Source: Plantago major (lineage: Eukaryota > Streptophyta > Magnoliopsida > Lamiales > Plantaginaceae). From it: a DNA stretch of 64,000 bases. The notes under the pieces were generated by a model. That model worked only from the letters and a program-made list of their open reading frames with translations, was not told where the DNA came from and did not search any database. A program made the translations under genes and the position numbers. The stretch lies in the NCBI GenBank assembly GCA_026545765.1, contig CM048843.1:13415501-13479500 (forward strand). The letters are read 5' to 3'. Positions 34,444 to 45,215 of the stretch are shown here, one piece after another (position 1 is the stretch's first letter; every line of letters begins with the position of its first letter).

Positions 34444-34848
34444 TTAAGATACATAATCCATGAACGACTTGTATGTCTCACCATGAGAAGTCCATACGTC
34501 ATACTCAGCTACAAACCCCTTACGTTTCAAGTGTTCCACTACCGTTTCTGGAGGTAAAAATTGCTTATTTCTACATTTATACTGGGTGCAAGGGCACTTC
34601 ATCATCCCCCCACTCAAACAATTAGTCTGTGTCAGTGCAAATGTAACGAAGGCATCAACCCCTTCCACAAAACTAGGTAAAACTCTGCCATTAACTATCC
34701 TTTGGTACATCCATGAACGATCGGTGTTCATTGGATGATTATATAACCTGACACGTTTGAATTGATTAGATCGTATTTTTTCATCTCGATTCCCATTTTC
34801 CCATTTCTTGCATGTTATAAAGTTTTTGTCTCTTACCAAAATTCCCAT
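34444..34848 (-). pseudogene. TNP2 N-terminal (transposase-associated) domain remnant
   Basis: An open frame of 134 codons matches the N-terminal domain of TNP2-type transposases: NTDRSWMYQRIVNGRVLP, SFVEGVDAFVTFALTQT, KCPCTQYKCRNKQFL and KRKGFVAEYDVWTSHGE. The cysteine-bearing motif is intact. Downstream, the catalytic core has been deleted and the frame ends near the TNPA-like remnant. It could encode a repressor-like fragment, but nothing shows expression. Confidence 0.8.
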
Positions 34849-35640
34849 TACAAATAAAGCATTCCAATCCTTTAATACGAATTTATAAATTATAAATTAC
34901 ATGCATTTTACGAATGTAATCACCAAATTATATCAACACACTTCATTAATTAAATTCTCATAATTTATAATCTAGTACATGTATAAATTTATCAAATGAA
35001 ACAATTGCAAATCTTAATTAACATACTTAACATACTTAAATAAAAAATACGACATACTTAACATTATACTAATTAACAATTCAAACAATTGCACATCTCA
35101 AAGTTAATTAACTAGATAGTACACGTATTAAATTAGTCTAAATTAACTAAATTTTCCAAATATGTCAAAAAGTCAGGGTTTCAAAACGAGGTACTAAATA
35201 TTCATAATTTTACTAAATATACACCAATATCAAATTAATTAAAAGCCCAACATACTTACAAACACACTAACATTATACTAAAAATTCAAATTCACAATCA
35301 ATATATATCAATTGCACATCTCAAAGGTAAAACATTACCTAATTACCTCTAAACTAAGTGCTATATACTCTCCATTTACATTCAATTGCTCAAATTAGTC
35401 CAAAGTAACAAAATCCCCAAATATAAAAAATTAGGGTTTACCTTCGAATCCGGAGAAATGAGCGGATGGAATTTGAGATTGACGGCAAAATTGACCTCCT
35501 TGATTCACGAGCTTCGAATGGACACGAAGAATGGACAAAATGGTTGAGATTTGGACCGGAATGGCTTTGGCCGAAATGGGGAGAAGAAAGGAAGAAGAAG
35601 AAAAAATGGGGGAGGGAAGCATTCTGCTTCCCGTAATAAC
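34849..35640. other. Non-coding region of the 3.8-kb CACTA element
   Basis: AT-rich sequence homologous to 30311-31110 of the larger element, ending in a purine-rich stretch (GAAGAAAGGAAGAAGAAG, about 35582-35600) before the right subterminal repeats. No gene. Confidence 0.5.
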
Positions 35641-35949
35641 CTGCAACTCTAGCGACGGATAGACTATCCGTGGCTAGAAAAAGGGTTTCTTGTAGTGATC
35701 TCCTAGTGAGAGAATCAGCGTGCTCCTTGCCTTCCCCATGGTGATCTTCTTCTCCGCATCATCAATGTCCTTGGAAAATCCAACATCACCAAGCAATGCC
35801 TGCTCTACTCCTTGTTGAACCAATAGAGCTTCCATTTTCGCCTTCCACAAAGAGAAATCGATCTTCTCCGTAAGTTTCTCAACTTCAAACCTTGCCATTG
35901 AAGACATTGGATCAACTATCAGATCGTCTTTCCCATAGACGACGCCAAT

Positions 35950-36410
35950 TGTTGCGAATAATCATAATTGAATGCAATCAAACTCCAATATCCGATCAAC
36001 AATCACAATTCTCCGATCAAACTAATTGCGAACAAAACAGTAAAGAACACAAGTGTTTACGTGGTTCGGCAAATGCCTACATCCACGGGAGCAATAAGAG
36101 AATGTTTATTGATCAATACAAACGGTTTACAACAAGCTTCAATCGAAAACTTGCAGAGAAAAGAAACGAAGAAGATGAAGTAAAGAGGAAGAAGATTATG
36201 GCAGTTATTTCTGTTACAATGAATAAAACGTAATGAGAGAAAACAAAGTCGCATAAGCCTTTATACTCCTCAACTCCGCATTCTGACGTCACGCCACGTT
36301 ACTCCAGCCAACCGAAAGCCAGCAACGCATCACACTTAAGTAGAAACGCAATTTCTCCCACAGAACACACTTTTTTACTTCTCAAGAACTAACATAACAA
36401 AACAGACACA
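35950..36410 (-). repeat. LTR of the truncated Ty1/copia element
   Basis: Read on the minus strand it ends ATTCGCAACA, directly followed by ATTGGCGTCGTCTATGGG, the same arrangement as at 49331-49355. It contains the block ACGTGGTTCGGCAAATGCCT, which recurs in inverse orientation in the LTR at 48743-49337. The outer end near 36408-36410 is accurate to a few bases. Confidence 0.75.
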
Positions 36411-37054
36411 ATTGATGTGTTTTCTTCTCTTCTCCTCATTTGTTTATCACTTCAATCTAGTCTACAGTTTTAATTAAAACGTCTATGTTCTCATCGCTAA
36501 TATTTTTTCATATTAGATTTCATTAACAAGTTAGCCATATTAATTAATAATATGAATGGGTTTATTGATAGCATAGACTCTTATGATACTTTGTGCATAT
36601 CAACATGGGCGGATCTGGAGGGGTTCAAAATTTAAATTTTTTTATATGTAACATTTTTAAAAATTTAGAATTTCGCCCCCTCTTAACCCGAAAAAACCTT
36701 CATGCATACCAACGCTTAATGGTAGACAAGAAAGTTCTTTGACGAGATTGGTAGTACTATCAAAGTAGCTCTCTTCTATGGTTGTATTAACAGAATCAAA
36801 TCCGCGAACTAATCTATATTAATTCACGTCGGATCTCCTCACTAGAACTCAGACAGTCGATTCGTCGGATGTGGTAAAACGGCCAAATTATTCGTAAAAC
36901 TCGGAAGAGGAGCGTCATCGTCATCAGTCACTCATCACCAAATACATAGTTTGTTTCAGTTGGTAAAGTATGGTGCAAAATTCTCTGCAATTTAGTAGTG
37001 TTGTTATTATGCTTCTAAATTAACCGCCAATCGCAAAATCACCCAAAATTGAAA
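36411..37054. other. Spacer and promoter side of the GUP1-like gene
   Basis: AT-rich at first, GC-richer from about 36780. No TATA box stands out. The last 100-200 bp are the likely leader of the gene that starts at 37055. Confidence 0.45.
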
Positions 37055-40000
37055 ATGAAGAGCAGCTCCTGGCGGCGGTATGAGCTCTGGTTTCTCGTCC
37101 TATACGCCGTCGTTTTCTACGCCATTATCATCCGTCGCTCTCTTCAGCTTGCCCACGGTTAACCTAATTGCACCGATCTTCTGTATCTCAGTCTATATAT
37201 CTACGTTTATCATTTTAATTTTCGCTGATTGTTTGGTGACTGTTTGTATTTGCAGATCATGGCGCAAAGCTTTACGGTTTACGCCCTGGTTGGCTCGCAG
37301 GTCAATTCAATGTACGCCACTTTACATACTGTGTGTTACTGCGAGTTTACGTCAACGGAAGTTGCGTTTACATAGGAAATGGAGATCAGTTGATTTAGAT
37401 TTTTGGAACTATTTTGAGTTGGAATTTATGAAGATTGAATGCTCAAGTAGCTATAGTTGTGGATGTTGGGATCGCAATGTATTAGGATGCTAGTATTATA
37501 AGTAGCTTTTTCTCATGTACCACTTATATTAGTCCTAATGAATTGGTTAGTGGATGATGATTTTATTTTTTGCCTGATTCTTGCTTAGGATGTCTCTGAT
37601 GCTCAATGGAGAAACTTTCGAGGGAACTTACCTATCCTCAGTGTGGTTTTCGGGATTTTTACTTTGATTGCCAGCATGTTCAGAACCATTTTTAGTTTGA
37701 AGGCGAATGGAATGTCTGTTGTTTGGCTTCTGATTTCTCTAGCTTATCTGTCATATCTGCATGGAGCCTGGTATTTATATCAGCAAGCTGCGATTGTAGT
37801 AATTTGGGGTGGCTTTATTCATAGCTCTGATGTTTTCCTTTTCTTTCCTTGCAGCATCTTATTTATTATTGCTATCGCTTTGGCTAATTTTCTACTGGTG
37901 AAGGTGAGTAGTTTCGAATCGGCTTGTTTCCTCGTCGTCATTCTATGGTCCATGAATGTTTTAATAATGTGGGATATTGGTTGTGTTTGCGTAGGGTGTC
38001 GGTTCTAGTTTATTAGTAGCATATCCAGGATCATCCTTTTAACATTGGTTTTGTGATCTGAGAGGTGGTAAGATGCTATTATGGTAATGGAGAGTTTGAA
38101 AGAGAGAATTTCTTCATCTAAGTCTGGATTAAAAAGTTTCCATTTCTGTCACTAAGTCTGGATTAAAAATTTACCTGCATGTTGAACAACAATTTGCAGT
38201 TTTACTTTATTTTATGATTGACTAACTTGACTGCTATGTTTTTGTCAACTAGAAATTTGTGAATTTAACGTTGTTTGAATTTTATGGTTGCATGGGGATC
38301 AAGCTTTCAAGATCAATCTTAATAACTACTCTGTAATTCTTCACTTAATTAAATGAAGTTTCTAATACTCTCATGTTTACCAGATGCTTGTTTCTGCAGA
38401 TTTTTGCAAGGACCAAGTATTTTTCATTTGTACTGTGGATTGTTAACTTATCATTCCTCATATGTAATCGTATTTACGAGGGATATAAGTTCTCCAGCTT
38501 TGGGTAAATTTTAATTTGTCCCAATTCTAAATCTGTAGTTAGTTCTAAGAGACTCGATTCTTAATATTGTTTTCTGTGATGTAGGGACCGCTGGGCTCAC
38601 TTGGATAACTTTCGTGGCACTTTCAGATGGCATATCTGCTTTAATTTTGGTATATATAAACATTTCTTTTTTGGATTTTAGTAACTACTCCTTCCCTTGA
38701 AATTCTTGTTTTCTTCAGTGAGATTATTTAACTCAGATTGCCGTGGGGTCTTACGTGTTCTGTTCTTTTTGGCAGATAACAAACATGGTTCAAAAGTTCA
38801 AATATTTCTAAGATCATGCTAAGATCAACAGCTATCTAGTTTTACAATAACATCCAACAATCTTAACAAAGATAATGGCTCCATCGCAAGTTTGTAACTG
38901 CTTCGTTAGTTTTTCGTGTCTCTATAAGTGAATTTCCTAATAGAGTTTATTAAGGGTTACATAATCCATCAATAACCTGGAGAATCAGGTACTAGTACTT
39001 CCACACTAATACACAATTCTTTATGTGACGTACTCTTTCTAGTACTTCTACGCAAGTACTTCGAGTTCTATAATTCTCTCACAGTGAAATTATAGTTATT
39101 TTTGCCTTTCCTGAAGGCATATTGTAATTGTTTTGTGCCATAGCCATAAATTGATTATGACGACAACTCTTAGTAATGCTATCATGAATTTAATTACCTA
39201 AGAGCTTACTTGTATTCTAAGGCTTCAGAAAAATCAAACGTACTAATATAACGAACTGGCGTATCTTTTTGAATCTATACCCTGTGTTTAAATGCTTCAT
39301 CAGGTACATATCGCATATTCATATTACGTATCACGTATTAGACGTAGTAAGGATTAGGTAGCCCACAGTTTAGTTGCATGCATGAATGCATCCTTGCCAA
39401 GAGAAAAAATTGACATAGACATTCAGCTAAACAAAATTCTTGTCGTAAGTACCCAATACATTTTATTGAACCTAACCAACATCAAATATATAGAACAAAG
39501 ATGCAACTGTTGGATTTTGGACCGCTCTTAAAATAGTGGATGCAGGTCAATTTTCGATGCATTTCATATTTCTTTCTTTTCCTTAGAAATGGAAAAGGGT
39601 GGATGATCTTGATAGACTCACAAGAAGCAAAAACGTTAGCGAACTAAACGAAAGTTGGAAAAAAACTCCATACTATGTACGAATTACTATATGCATTTTC
39701 TGACTTTTATTTTACATATAATCTCAACCATACAGATAATAATGGTACTGGTAATGAATCCTTCTCAGAATTTTTCCCATCTGTCCCACAACGGGTATAG
39801 TTTTCTTTTTCCCATGCAAAAGCTTCTTTTGGCGCCAGAAATGTTATGCATTCATCAAATGATTCATAAATTATTCGGTTTTCTAGAAGCGAGATTCATA
39901 TACTTCGACTTGTTTTCCTCCACCTTATTTCTGTGATGAGAAAAAATTACTTTCATATTATATTCTTTCTACACATGTATGTACACACACACACACACGA

Positions 40001-43000
40001 ATGGATTTTGTACTGACTGTAAATCTTCCTTTTATTTTATTCTTATCTTCTATATTTATATTTATTTTGCAGTTGTTCTGCGTATGATAAGCTTTGGGTA
40101 TGACTACCACTGGGTTGACCAGCATAAACATTTTGATCAAAAGGTATGGGGCATACTTTCACTTTCTGTCGAGCTCATTCCTTCTTTAAATATTGATTTT
40201 TCACCCCTCCCACCTGAATCCAACCTAATTATTACTAAGAGATGTGGGTGTATGATATTTTGTATTTTCTTCAACATTCTTTACCCCAAGCTTGTTTCTT
40301 TTAGTTCTGATATAATAGGTATAACGTAATGGATCTTAAACTTCCTACAGCTTTTGGGCTGTGTTTCAACTTTCACCACTGTATGCTGTAGTTTAAAGTC
40401 TCAACAAAATCTGACTAAGCAGAGCTGGAGAATCTTCACATTTCTAAGAGCATAAGAAAATAGTCCACATATATTACACTTGCCTTGTACCTATATGCTA
40501 ATTAGACCGATAGCTTGCCTTTGTCACGTTTTTTTTTCTCTGTTTCCCTCCCCCCCCCTTTTTTTTTTTTTTTTTTTTGCATGGATATATACTATCTAGA
40601 TCCTAGATCTGGCTGTCTCACAAAATTACACCAGAGTGTTGCTTTCCACGGGACATTCAACATTTAACATCTATTTTGGTTACGGCAGAAACATATTCAG
40701 CATTGTGACTACTGTTCATCAGGCAAGACATGCTTCCATCTCTTACAGGTGATTATTCCATTTATGCTAGTTAAAGGGTTTTTCATTTTGAAGTTAATTC
40801 AATATGTTTTGACGTTGTGTCATTTCGACAACCTTTGTGTTGATACATTCTCCAGGAGAAAAGGGCTACAGACGACAAGTTTTCCTTTCCAATATACTTG
40901 TGCTATTTGGTATATGCCCCCCTTTACATTGCTGGGCCGATCATTAGCTTCAATGCTTTTGTTTCACAGGTTTGTTATAGTGGTTTTGGTCACTGTTGTT
41001 TTTCTTCTTAAAAAATTAAATAAATTACCTTCTCAGGATCTTACACAGACAAGGTTGACCATGCACTTTATGTAAACATCTGTAGAAATTTTATGAACTC
41101 TGTCACCATGTTTGTGGCAGTTAGATTCTCACCAGAAGATCTACTCATCTGGACAAGTGGCTTGGTATGGATGTCGTTGGATTTTTAGCCTTCTTCTAAT
41201 GGAATTGATGTCACATATGTTATACTACAATGCCTTTGCTAGTAGGTGCGTGCCATATGCAAAAAATTCCATAGATAAAATTAAATTAGATAACTTCATC
41301 TTAAGTGTTACAATCTTGGTTGCAGTGGTCTGTGGAAGCATCTATCTCCAATGGACATTTTTATAATTGGATATGGTGTAAGTGCTGAAAGCTTGTTATT
41401 CTCCTGTTCATGATAAATCAATTTGAGCTATTAGTTTATTTAGTTGTGAGTTAATTGGTTATTAGCATAGTCTAGCTGATGAAAGGATTTTCAGTCTTCT
41501 GATATGTGCACTCTCCTCCAATATTCTAATATCGCAATTTGTGTTGCACATACCAAAAAAAGAAAAGAAAAGAAATTATGTCGTACAATTTATGTGGAGT
41601 TGTTTATCAGAATGTTTTGTCCATGATATTGTGGTACATTGTTGGACACAGGTTCTGAATTTCATGTGGCTTAAATTTTTCCTCATCTGGCGCTACTTCA
41701 GATTATGGTCTATGGTATGTTCATCAAGATTCACTTCTTTCTCCATGCTAAGCTTGCATTATGATAAAATATGACATTAGTACTATATGTGTTGTAGGTC
41801 AATGGCATTGTTGCTCCTGAGAATATGCCAAGGTGTATAAACAATTGTCACAACCTTGAAAGTTTTTGGAAAAACTGGCATGCGTCGTTCAACAGATGGC
41901 TTGTTAGGTAGCATTTCTATTTCTACTTGTTTGGTTTCAATTAATCTTGTAGTTAATTTATGAGGCTGACAATTGCTTGTTCTGTCTTTTAGGTATGTTT
42001 ATATACCTCTTGGGGGTTCTCAGAAGAAGCTGCTAAATGTTTGGGTCATTTTCACCTTTGTTGCTGTGTGGCACGATTTAGAGTGGTACTATCAGATTTC
42101 TAGAATTTTAAGAGCATTTGAATTAATCATTAATATCATGTACTAGTACTTAATTGCAAACTGAAAGTTTGGTGTTATGATTTCAGGAAGCTTCTTTCGT
42201 GGGCATGGTTGACATGTATATTTTTTATCCCAGAAATGCTTGTGAAGTCTATGTCGAGTGCTGTTAAGGTATCTATATATTTTAGCATTGTATATTGCGT
42301 ATCAATTGAAATTTGAGAAACAAATGTTGAGCTTCTAATTCAAGAGTAAGACTGGAAGTAATCTGTGACCAATAGGTTTAGGTTCATTAGTTTGCACATC
42401 ATACTATATATTAAAACACAGTTTCGGTTTTTACCAAGCCCAATCATATTTTGCCAACTCAGTTTTTCATTCCTAACCTGGCATATCCCATGTTCCGACA
42501 TCTGGACATTCTGATGTGTAAATTTCTGAAGGAAACTATTGTTTCCAAATCTATCCCTAACCGTTACACTATATCAATTAAAAATTCAGTAGAATGGGAT
42601 ATTAAGTGGAGCAGCAGGTGTTACAATGGAATTATAAAGGCAACATAAGCATCCATCTAAAACATCAAATATTGTTGATATAACTGAATGAGTTAAATAC
42701 CCGAAACATCAATTTGTGTGTACTATCAATCAAGAAATTTATGTGTGTATTCCTGCGAGCATACAATCATTTGGGGGTGCTATTTTATCACAAATTTAAC
42801 CATGTTTACATATCTCATTCATTTTAGGTGGAGGGTCCTCTCAGAGAATTTGTTTTTCGAGAACTTAGTGCTGTTGCTGGTGCAGTTACTATCACCTGTC
42901 TGATGGTTTGTCTTCTAACTGATTGTCATTAATCCGAAAAGTGTCTTATTAAGATAGCTTCATCATCACTTGTCTGATGTACACGTCTCTTATAAACTTT

Positions 43001-43759
43001 TGTCCAACAACTGAACCTGTTTTTCTTTCTTGGAGTAGCTAGTTAAGATTAAAGAGATTTATTTAGTTGATCTGAAAGAAAATACTTAAATTAGTTGGAG
43101 AAGCATGTCCTTGTCGAAGCTGAACTACATTTTTCTCATAATCTATTTTCTGCACAAGTTGCCTCTAATTTGTTTTACTAGTCCCCCCAAAAAAAAAAAA
43201 ACACCCCAAATCATCAAAAGTTGTGGCGAAGCGAGTTTTAAAGGTTTGGGATGAATATATTTGAAGTAGTTTGGTCATGGTGACACCGGACACGGTTTGA
43301 AGAGCATAATGTATCCATATTGTGAAGCTACTGTACCTACTGTCTATGATATCTGTTGTGATCTCGTCAGTGCCCTCCATCATGGACAGTCTTCAAAATT
43401 TGAATTGCCTAACTTGAGAATGCTGTTCTTGCAGGTGGCTAATCTTGTTGGATTTGTAATTGGGCCCTCAGGCATTAATTGGCTGGTTTCTGGATTCCTT
43501 CAAGAAGAAGGTTTGCTTCTCCTCTTCTTAACCTTAATCAGTAATGATGTGACCTAATTGTAAATTACCAACACTTACAGGCTGGCCTACACTTGGTTGG
43601 TTGCTAATTACATTCTATGTTGGAACAAAGGTATAAAGCACAAGACTCTGTACGAACTTTTTTTTCAGTAGTTGCAACTTGATTTAATTAAATGAATCTA
43701 AAATGCAGCTTATGTTTCACATTGCTGATGCTAAGCAAAGGAAGGAGAGGACTCAATGA
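37055..43759 (+). CDS. GUP1: GUP1-like membrane-bound O-acyltransferase (MBOAT)
   Basis: Nineteen exons join to an uninterrupted frame of 527 residues: 37055-37157, 37256-37311, 37589-37770, 37855-37903, 38400-38503, 38585-38649, 40073-40143, 40689-40748, 40856-40969, 41121-41245, 41326-41377, 41652-41714, 41798-41907, 41993-42085, 42187-42268, 42828-42905, 43435-43510, 43581-43630, 43709-43759. All junctions are GT-AG and in phase. The product is an MBOAT enzyme of the GUP1/HHAT-like branch, a multi-pass ER-type membrane protein; the yeast relative acts in GPI-anchor lipid remodelling, while the plant substrate is not established. Visible marks are DVSDAQWRNFRGNLPIL near residue 55, FSFPIYLCYLVYAPLYIAGP near 240, NLESFWKNWHASFNRWL near 366-382 and the invariant-histidine block VAVWHDLEWKLLSW near 407-420. 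About ten hydrophobic segments are present. Length matches plant homologues. Alternatives within MBOAT are unlikely. Confidence 0.95.
38650..40072 (+). other. Large intron 6 of the GUP1-like gene
   Basis: This 1.4-kb intron is AT-rich with a short CA microsatellite near 39986-39998. No clear element ends or nested gene were seen. Confidence 0.6.
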
Positions 43760-44784
43760 CCTGAAGGTGTTTTTTTTTCCCCTTTTTCTTTTCACCAAGT
43801 AGACAATAAAAGACAGGTGCCAATGCAACTAGTGTCACAGACAGGCGTTGAACAATCTTATAAGTATGAAGTGAATCAGTCAAATTTCCATTAGAATTTT
43901 TGCCAAGTATAGGTTATGCTGCACTAGTTGATCGACACAAGTTTGACTTTGATGGATGACTTCTTGTTTTCAATTCGAGATAATGTACTGTGTATCAGCA
44001 TCTGATGTATTTTGGTTCTGAAAGGTTGATCATGTCCATAAGTGCTTTTTCCAATTATTTGTCAGTCATTTCGTGTTAGGTATGCTTTGCCATGGTAGGA
44101 CGGCATGAGATTTTGGCTTCAAGATGGTCTGGTGAACATGGAACACAAATTCTACGCCCTTTTAAGGGACTTGGTCACTTGGGGAGTTATGAGATTGGCT
44201 TTGGTAAGTACCTGAATGTCATCACTCTTGGAATGCTATTCCGGGAAAGAATTGTAGTGTATCAAAACCATTTTGTAATCTGGATCTGAAGTGCAAAAAA
44301 CCAAAACCATCATCCACATGACATGATAACTTGTTAGATATTGAGAAAGGTCCTGTATTGTTGGTTCTGCTAGCACGAAATGCCTCCTTATTGTATTATA
44401 CTACAAATAGACATCAATATTTACCAACATTACTTGTATTTATTCATGGAACTCTTTCCAGACTTCCAGTTCCTTTGAAAAGTTTCCTCTTTACTTCTTG
44501 ATTTAGCCTTAGAAAGTAAATGTCTGAATTGGGACCACAGTATCAGTTTTAGCATTATCTGGTAGACGTAGCATACAGTATTGGGAAACTGGTTTAGCTA
44601 TGAAAAAGATCACATCGTATTTTATGGAAGTGAAAAGCATATCTGTACATGTGAAGAGAATCATAAAGACCCTAAACAAGAGGAAGCAAATAACATCACA
44701 CATGACAATTGACGTACTAAATACAACAAGAATATACTTCTCAGAACTTGATGAAAGAAAAATACAAGAGCATGAATTTCATCT
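43760..44784. other. 3' region of GUP1 and spacer to the HIPP gene
   Basis: Likely contains the 3' UTR of the GUP1-like gene (first several hundred bases). The two genes converge. No other feature is supported. Confidence 0.5.
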
Positions 44785-45215
44785 TCACATAATCAAACAA
44801 CCACCATTATCATAGGAATAGCTGACACCAACGAGCTGGCATTGTTTGCAACATGGTGGAAGTGGTTCGCTCTTGGATTTTTCGGCTTCTTCAGGCTTCT
44901 TGTTAGGGCCAAAGCTTATGAGTTCTCTAAATTTTTTGGCTTTCTTGAGTTCGTTAGCTACACACACAGGATCAACTTCTCCCACGACAATTAACGTTCC
45001 CTTCTCAATGTTCACGGTTATCTCATCGACTCCTGTTCAATGTCGTAGATTGATTAAACACAAGACGTACAGTGTCTAAAACCAGATATTTGAAAAGTCC
45101 CACATGCACAGTTTCTACAAGAAAATAATATGAATGTACCTTGCAGCTTGGCAACTACTTTCATATATTCAATCTTGCATTTCTCGCAATTGATGGCCAC
45201 CTTGAGTTCAATCTT
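44785..45215 (-). CDS. Heavy-metal-associated isoprenylated plant protein (HIPP), 5' exon not found
   Basis: Two minus-strand exons are clear: 45140-45215 and 44785-45032 (stop TGA at 44785-44787), joined in phase 1. They encode an HMA domain (KIELKVAINCEKCKIEYMKV, then GVDEITVNIEKGTLIVVGEV and DPVCVANELKKAKKFRELIS) with the CxxC metal-binding pair. A lysine/glutamate linker (KKPEEAEKSKSEP), a CCKQC cluster and a C-terminal CLIM follow; CLIM is a CaaX box for isoprenylation. This is the standard layout of small HIPP proteins, which bind metal ions or partner proteins at membranes. The first exon, usually only an ATG and one or two codons, cannot be assigned with confidence; one ATG near 45341 gives the wrong phase. 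The retained exons have no stops. Confidence 0.85.

Larger units (their letters stand above)
31913..35697 (-). mobile_element. CACTA transposon, 3.8-kb internally deleted derivative
   Basis: The element starts CACTACAAAAAAACAGG and ends TTTCTTGTAGTG, with a perfect ATC target duplication (31910-31912 and 35698-35700). It has the same GCGACGGAT/ATCCGTCGC subterminal repeats as the 7.4-kb element and the same gene order. The whole TNP2 core, DUF4218 and DUF4216 regions are missing; only the N-terminal transposase-associated domain (34444-34848) and a TNPA-like remnant (32217-34353) remain. It is a classic internal-deletion derivative and sits in the gag part of the copia element. Confidence 0.95.
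20560..36410 (-). mobile_element. Ty1/copia LTR retrotransposon, truncated, split by three CACTA elements
   Basis: About 3.5 kb of Ty1/copia sequence on the minus strand is spread over this span; the rest is three inserted CACTA transposons. Parts in minus-strand order are an LTR (35950-36410), a primer-site-type motif, gag (from about 35900, continued at 31250-31912 with a CCHC zinc knuckle), pre-integrase and integrase regions (about 22851-23852 and 21100-21716), and reverse transcriptase (about 20560-21090). The element stops within or just after RT: RNase H and the second LTR are missing. It is a broken fossil, with several breaks besides the insertions. The gag closely resembles that of the short copia element at 48743-50530, so both belong to one family. 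No target duplication can be tested because the far end is lost. Confidence 0.9.

Noticed and set aside
42400-42810. Possible Helitron in intron 15 of the GUP1-like gene (TCATACTATATATTAAAACAC start)
   Set aside because: No 3' hairpin with CTRR could be matched, and AT-rich starts of this kind occur by chance.
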